Origin: Gammaproteobacteria bacterium
Lineage (GTDB): Bacteria; Pseudomonadota; Gammaproteobacteria; Pseudomonadales; Pseudohongiellaceae
DNA: 64,000 nucleotides
Direction: 5' to 3'
Assembly: GCA_028825335.1 (NCBI GenBank)
Contig: JAPKAI010000002.1
Coordinates: 1 to 64,000 of the forward strand
Shown one piece after another: positions 58,810 through 64,000 of this stretch (positions are counted from its first letter, which is position 1; each line of letters opens with the position of its first letter). The notes under the pieces were generated by a model that worked only from the letters and a program-made list of their open reading frames with translations, was not told the origin of the DNA and did no database searches. The position numbers and the translations under genes are program-made.

Positions 58810-59799
58810 ATGGAATCCTCTAGCCACCCCTATGCTGAGTTATCTCCAGTTGCCGTCTTGGAAGCTGTTGAGAGCCTTGGCTTTGAGACCGATGCGCGTA
58901 TGTTTCCGCTTAACAGCTATGAGAACCGTGTCTATCAGGTCGGGCTCGTTGGCAAGCCTTCAATAATCGTCAAGTTTTATCGCCCCGAGCGATGGACGAC
59001 ACAGCAGATACTCGAAGAGCACAGTTATACTCAGGAGCTGGTCGATCTAGAAATCCCAGTCGTGCCTCCGATTGACTTCAGCCACGGCGGAACGCTTCAA
59101 GTATTCAATAATTTTCGCTTCTCGGTATTCGAGCAATTTTTAGGACGTCCACCCGAGTTAGATAATTTAGACAATCTGTTAGTTATGGGGCGCTTTGTCG
59201 GTCGCATCCATGCGGTCGGCGCGCTGCATGAATTTAAGCATCGGATAGAACTTACTGCGCAGCGCTTCTCAGTGCAAAGTAGACAGTTTCTTCTAGAGAA
59301 TGATTTTCTTTCCCGCGATATGCGCCCGGCCTACGAAACTCTCTCTCAAGATCTGGTCGATAAGATTCAGGAGCGCTTCGCAGCGCACGGTGAAGTGCAA
59401 AAACTACGCATTCATGGAGACTGTCATCCGGGAAACGTTTTGTGGAAAGACGAGACTCCCAACTTTGTTGATTTCGATGACACCATGACCGGGCCTGCGA
59501 TCCAGGATCTATGGATGATGTTGTCCGGCGATCGTAATCAACGACAGGCGCAATTGTTAGAGCTGGTAGAAGGCTATAACGAGTTTCATAATTTCAGGGC
59601 GTCGGAATTGGAGTTAGTGGAAGCTATGCGCACGATGCGGTTGATGAACTACGCCGCCTGGTTAGCGCGTCGTTGGGAGGACCCCGCATTTCCGAAGAGC
59701 TTTCCCTGGTTTAATACCGAACGCTATTGGGCGGAGCACATAACGGAGCTGCGTGAGCAACTTTTCCTGCTAGATGAGCCAGCCTTGCGCCTCGTCTAA
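58810..59799 (+). CDS. srkA: Serine/threonine protein kinase SrkA/YihE-type
   Basis: NSYENRVYQVGL, IVKFYRPERWTTQQILEEHSYTQEL, LRIHGDCHPGNVLW, VDFDDTMTGPAIQDLWMMLSGD. Confidence 0.93.
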   Translation: MESSSHPYAELSPVAVLEAVESLGFETDARMFPLNSYENRVYQVGLVGKPSIIVKFYRPERWTTQQILEEHSYTQELVDLEIPVVPPIDFSHGGTLQVFNNFRFSVFEQFLGRPPELDNLDNLLVMGRFVGRIHAVGALHEFKHRIELTAQRFSVQSRQFLLENDFLSRDMRPAYETLSQDLVDKIQERFAAHGEVQKLRIHGDCHPGNVLWKDETPNFVDFDDTMTGPAIQDLWMMLSGDRNQRQAQLLELVEGYNEFHNFRASELELVEAMRTMRLMNYAAWLARRWEDPAFPKSFPWFNTERYWAEHITELREQLFLLDEPALRLV

Positions 59800-60707
59800 T
59801 TCTTAGAATTTAGACCAGCACTTCCAATCTTTTCCTCACTATCCATGTAGACGCACGCAAGCCCCGAGTCCTCCAGCCAGGCTTTTGCCTCAGACTCGTC
59901 CTTGAGCATTGCTATCGTTGCTGCCGAGCCAGCGACGCTACATAAATTTGCAGCAATACTTACGGCACGTAAGCCATTAGAAGGCCAGCCCGTCATTGGG
60001 TTTAGAATGTGACTGTAACGTTTCCCTTCATGCATGAAAAAGCGCTCATAATCCCCGCTGCTGGCGAGGCCACCATCATTGAGCTCGATCTTGGCCATGA
60101 CGCCACTTTCAGATACCGGGCTAGAGATACCTACAGCCCAGGGTTTATTGCCAGGCTGCGATCCGATGACACTGAAATCGCCGCCTAAGTTCACCAGGCC
60201 ATGTTCGACGCCTAAGCTGCGCGCCAGGCGAGCGACGGAATCGGCTGCATACTCTTTAACGATGCCTCCGAAGTCTATCTGCATATCTCGTGGTAGGTGA
60301 ATGTGGGAATCTTTGCAGGATAATTTGTTAAGACCAACATGAGCACGCGCTACGTCTATCTGCGCCTGACTCGGAACGAGCGCCTTCTTGAAATCCCAAA
60401 TTTTATTTAGCGCGCCAGCCGTAATATCAAACAAGCCATCGCTCTGTTCAAAGCAGTTGAGGGCATGGTCAAACAGTGATTGAGTTTCGTCATCGATAGC
60501 TAAACCAAGTTTATTTCCCGCAGAGGAATTTATCTCGGTCAGAAAACTATCTTCACGAAAGCGTGAGTATTTTTTCTCCAAGCGCGCAACTTCTTCGGCA
60601 AGTTGATTGACGACATTCTTAACACGGATGCGCGATTCATCGAATAGTTGAATCTCGCAAAAACTTCCCATGGCCTTGAATGAGAAGTGCTTTGGCGTCG
60701 GATTCAT
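59796..60707 (-). CDS. apbE: FAD:protein FMN transferase (ApbE family)
   Basis: FKAMGSFCEIQLFDE; EEVARLEKKYSRFREDSFLTEINSSAG; VNLGGDFSVIG; GLASSGDYERFFMHEGKRYSHILNPMTGWPSNGLRAVSI. Confidence 0.93.
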   Translation of the reverse strand: MNPTPKHFSFKAMGSFCEIQLFDESRIRVKNVVNQLAEEVARLEKKYSRFREDSFLTEINSSAGNKLGLAIDDETQSLFDHALNCFEQSDGLFDITAGALNKIWDFKKALVPSQAQIDVARAHVGLNKLSCKDSHIHLPRDMQIDFGGIVKEYAADSVARLARSLGVEHGLVNLGGDFSVIGSQPGNKPWAVGISSPVSESGVMAKIELNDGGLASSGDYERFFMHEGKRYSHILNPMTGWPSNGLRAVSIAANLCSVAGSAATIAMLKDESEAKAWLEDSGLACVYMDSEEKIGSAGLNSKN

Positions 60708-60770
60708 AGTCGAATTTGAGATAGGTAGATGAGTCAGATAGAAATGTATGACGGATTATGCAGAAATCGC

Positions 60771-61928
60771 CTAAAACCGAAAATCGATGCCCAGTGATAT
60801 GCGGTTGTATTTGACTAGTGCTGTGCTTGGCAGTGAAACATCGTAGGCGGAATACTTGTCATTTGCTAAATAGCGTTCGGCAGTTAATGTGATCTTCCAA
60901 GAATTCATGTCTGCAATTACGGAAAAGCCTCCGCTAACAGCGCCGAAGGCTGAGAGGCGGTAGTCGCTAGATTGATACTCGCTAATGGGGTTAAGGAAGT
61001 CATCGACGTTGGTAAAAAATTCTGCCGCAGATTGATTGTAGTAACGCAGCGTAGGAACTATCTGGAACGTGCGCCCGAGATTTTGGTGCCAAGATAAGTC
61101 GCTCGTGTGAGAGCTGATACCAAAATCGTCGTGGTAGTAACGGTAGTTAACATGCAGCGCGGCATTCGCGGAAACGAAGAATCTTCTGTAGGAATTGCTC
61201 CATGCTATCTGCGTTTTGTCATCCGGTCTGAAGTCTCTAAGCTTGTACGGGTCGCTTAGAAACCCCGATTGTTCTGTAAAGCTTAACGCTGATTGAAAGC
61301 TGGATACTTGATTAATAATTTGACTGACGGAAACGAAAAGTGAAGAGCTCTGCTTGTCATCCTCTTCGACACGATTGAAGAGCGCGGCATCGGTTGGAAA
61401 CACCTTATCCGATGAATAGCTGAGGCCTGCCGAGACTGTGGTGAGGTCGTTGTTGTAGTGCTTTTCTGTGTTGAAGCCGAAATAAATGGCGCGATAGTCA
61501 TCTTCTTCGGAGTAGCCAATGTTTCCGCCAAAGCTACCGTTCTCTAAATAGTAGCGACTCCCGATGCTGAGCTCCGTGCGTCGGTCGCTGATGCCGCTCG
61601 CGCCGCTTAAATTTACTATGGGCTCGCCATCTAGAGAGCGACTCGTGTACCAGGGTGATGCACCGCTGAGCGATTCGTAGTTCGCGTCGACATGCAAAGA
61701 CATATTACGACCGAGAGGAGAGACCAATTGAAACTGATGAACGTCGATGTCGTAGCGTTCTAGGTCTCCGAACGGCGTCTCTGAGCGAGAGAGGTCGTCC
61801 TCCTGATAGTTCGATAATTTATAAGAGATCGTGCTCTGCGTAGGCGGTGCATCTGCTAGAGCTATGCCAGGCAGTGCTAGAGCGGTAGTAGAAAGAGCTA
61901 TAATGTTGCGAGAGGCGCTGTCCTTCAT
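60771..61928 (-). CDS. DUF3570 family outer-membrane beta-barrel-type protein
   Basis: signal peptide ending ALADA; NYESLSGASPWYTSR and VNLSGASGISDRRTE; C-terminal ...RISLGIDFRF typical of outer-membrane barrels. Confidence 0.82.
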   Translation of the reverse strand: MKDSASRNIIALSTTALALPGIALADAPPTQSTISYKLSNYQEDDLSRSETPFGDLERYDIDVHQFQLVSPLGRNMSLHVDANYESLSGASPWYTSRSLDGEPIVNLSGASGISDRRTELSIGSRYYLENGSFGGNIGYSEEDDYRAIYFGFNTEKHYNNDLTTVSAGLSYSSDKVFPTDAALFNRVEEDDKQSSSLFVSVSQIINQVSSFQSALSFTEQSGFLSDPYKLRDFRPDDKTQIAWSNSYRRFFVSANAALHVNYRYYHDDFGISSHTSDLSWHQNLGRTFQIVPTLRYYNQSAAEFFTNVDDFLNPISEYQSSDYRLSAFGAVSGGFSVIADMNSWKITLTAERYLANDKYSAYDVSLPSTALVKYNRISLGIDFRF

Positions 61929-61942
61929 ATTATGTCCGGCTG

Positions 61943-62161
61943 CTAGTTACAGCCGCAGCCGCCACCTGCCGCGTTGTTGCCTCCGGAGGAGGCTTCTTTG
62001 CTAAAGAAGATGTGATCATTGAGGGAGCTTTCCAATGCGTCGGGAGCCCATGCCATTTCCTCTCTAGCGAGATAGCCGCGCTCCCAAGCCCGCACGTCGG
62101 CGCAAGAGATCAGCATAAGGCTGCAAATCGACATAAGTAGGGTGGTTCGGAACTGTCGCAT
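61943..62161 (-). CDS. DUF4266 family small lipoprotein with Cys-containing C-terminal tail
   Basis: lipobox LMLISC; VRAWERGYLAREEMAWAPDALESSLNDHIFFSKEASSGG...GGGCGCN. Confidence 0.85.
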   Translation of the reverse strand: MRQFRTTLLMSICSLMLISCADVRAWERGYLAREEMAWAPDALESSLNDHIFFSKEASSGGNNAAGGGCGCN

Positions 62162-62208
62162 TGGAGCTGCCTCCTCATTAAGCCTTCAGACAACTAGAGC
62201 TAGCTAGT

Positions 62209-62718
62209 CTAGTTGTCGCCTAGAGAATCTTGTATAGCTTCTTCAATCATTTCTATGTCGCCGGATCTAAAACCCATGTGCACAAGCGTAACCGTGCCAT
62301 CAGGATCAATCAGGTAAGACGTTGGCATTCCGATAACTTCGAACAGCTCGGCGGCTTCGCCATCGGGGTCTGCTGGTATCAAGAAATCCAGAGGCGTATC
62401 GAGTAAGAAGTCCAAGCCGTCTTCGATTGGATTGTCTACGTTGATAGCGACAATCTCCAAGCCTTGATCTTTGTATTTGTGATAGATGTCATTATAAAGG
62501 GGTAGCGAGCTAAGGCAGGGCGCGCACCAGGAGGCCCAGAAGTCTACATAGACGGTCTTCCCCTCGAGGCTCGCTGTGCTTATGGCTGGATGGTCGGCAT
62601 AGATAGAGGGTAGGTCGAAAATGGGTGCTTGATCGCCTTCCTCCACGCCCCAGGCAGATGTGCTAACTGCAGTAAGCGTCAACAGGGCTAGCATTTGTGA
62701 TTTCTGCTTGATGTTCAT
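62209..62718 (-). CDS. TlpA/ResA-like periplasmic thioredoxin
   Basis: signal peptide (MNIKQKSQMLALLTLTAVSTSAWG, ATG 62718); YVDFWASWCAPCLSSLPLYNDIY (WCAPC). Confidence 0.9.
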   Translation of the reverse strand: MNIKQKSQMLALLTLTAVSTSAWGVEEGDQAPIFDLPSIYADHPAISTASLEGKTVYVDFWASWCAPCLSSLPLYNDIYHKYKDQGLEIVAINVDNPIEDGLDFLLDTPLDFLIPADPDGEAAELFEVIGMPTSYLIDPDGTVTLVHMGFRSGDIEMIEEAIQDSLGDN

Positions 62719-62936
62719 GTCGTTTTCTTCCGATATCCTTTGAGCTAGTGAGTTGTATGGGTCTTTAGTTCTTGGGCCCAAGGGTCTTGGGTAGGTAATT
62801 CTGCCAGAATCTCATTGTTTGCGATAGCTACGGCACAGATAAACTCATATACATCACACTTTATTACAGCCGAAGTGGTTTAGCTCTATAGTCTATAACG
62901 TGTTAGCGCTTAATCGTATACGGGAATAGCGAGCAG

Positions 62937-64000
62937 CTAGATCAGTTGTAGGTGTGGTTGCGCCAGATCACGCAGTAGATTTTGCCAGCGTTGTTTCTGC
63001 TCCTTCAGCCGATATTGAACTTCCTTATAGCTATGCTTCAGCTGAAGTTGATCAAGAGAATTGAGGCTTTGCTGCAATTGTTTGCCTTTAGCCTCGTACC
63101 AGGCCTGTCTGTGTTCGCTCCAAAGTTCCAGAGTCTGTAGGAGTTGCTCGTATTCAGTTTCCAGCCGAAGCCGCCAGTTCTCCGGAATATCGAAACGCTC
63201 ACATTTCTCAGTCGCTTTCAGGTATTGAAGCTCGAGGCGGGCTTTCTCGATCTGTGCAGGATTGCAACGTTTAAGATCGCGAGTTAAACCGGCGAAAGAT
63301 AGAAGACTTATCATCCACTTCGTTGGGTCGAAGTGCCACCAGCGAATACCGTTTCTATAGTCCCACTGAAAAGTGTGATGATAATTATGATAGCCCTCAC
63401 CATAGGTAATAAATGCCAAGATTGGATTGTCTTTAGCTGAGCTATTCTCGCTGTAGGGTTGTTGACCCCACATATGTGCTATGGAGTTTATTAGATAAGT
63501 AATATGCTGGCTCAAGACTAAACGAAGCAGGCCACCTAGTAATAAGCCTGCGATAATATCTCCGTGAATAAATCCTAGAAATGCAGGTAGGCCAATATTC
63601 ATTACCAAGAGAAGGGTTAAGTAGTATTTCTTTTGCCAAACTATAACGGGGTCTTTCATTAAATCTTTAACATTCGAATAGTCCTCTGCGCCACTTTTGT
63701 AGTCACGCAGGATCCATCCGATATGAGAAAACCAAAATCCACGATCGGCTGAATAAGGATCCTTATCGTTGTTGTCTACGAATTGATGATGGCGGCGATG
63801 CCCCGATGCCCAAGTTAAGATGTCGTTCTGCAGTGCGCAGGCCCCTCCGAGGGCAAATATGATCCGAATCAAAGGGTGTGCCTTATAGGCCTTATGTGAC
63901 CACAGGCGGTGATACCCGGCAGTTATGGACATGCCACAAAAACCCATCAGGAGTACGAATACCATCCACTCATAGAGATCGTAGCCGTAAAAATAGCCGT
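62937..64000 (-). CDS. Acyl-CoA/fatty-acid desaturase, 5' end beyond window
   Basis: GYHRLWSHKAYKAH, GHRRHHQFVDNNDKDPYS, YGEGYHNYHHTFQWDYRNG His boxes; frame stays open to the window edge upstream of M 63965 (...GYFYGYDLYEWMVFV). Confidence 0.92.
   Translation of the reverse strand, partial: GYFYGYDLYEWMVFVLLMGFCGMSITAGYHRLWSHKAYKAHPLIRIIFALGGACALQNDILTWASGHRRHHQFVDNNDKDPYSADRGFWFSHIGWILRDYKSGAEDYSNVKDLMKDPVIVWQKKYYLTLLLVMNIGLPAFLGFIHGDIIAGLLLGGLLRLVLSQHITYLINSIAHMWGQQPYSENSSAKDNPILAFITYGEGYHNYHHTFQWDYRNGIRWWHFDPTKWMISLLSFAGLTRDLKRCNPAQIEKARLELQYLKATEKCERFDIPENWRLRLETEYEQLLQTLELWSEHRQAWYEAKGKQLQQSLNSLDQLQLKHSYKEVQYRLKEQKQRWQNLLRDLAQPHLQLI

Noticed and set aside
58327-58827. 166-aa minus ORF
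   Set aside because: Antisense to the DUF1820 gene and start of srkA; no recognisable domain.

Overview
The window is 64 kb of a marine-type gammaproteobacterial chromosome. This is inferred from gene content and from the split miaB-ybeZ-ybeY-corC-leuS-lptE-holA and proA-nadD-rsfS-rlmH-mrdA-rodA-rlpA-dacA-ybeD-lipB-lipA blocks. Most of it is ordinary housekeeping sequence: fumarase, FabY-type ketosynthase, serA/serC, dinB/greB, cell-wall elongation and lipoate genes, leuS, miaB, and several peptidases and transporters. I saw no rRNA, tRNA, CRISPR array, recognisable transposase or integrase. The parts most worth a second look are: (i) the minus-strand operon TlpA-like thioredoxin / DUF4266 Cys-tailed lipoprotein / DUF3570 outer-membrane-type protein / ApbE flavin transferase at 59.8-62.8 kb, where the DUF3570 protein carries two SGAS motifs resembling ApbE flavinylation sites; (ii) three direct copies of a non-coding repeat spaced around two orphan genes at the left edge, looking like a cassette-type module; (iii) an MFS exporter linked to a split, domain-swapped PEP-utilising phosphotransferase with a palindromic operator candidate; (iv) a hairpin that appears to sequester the Shine-Dalgarno of a VanY-like peptidase. 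Family names come from motif recognition by eye. No database search was run.
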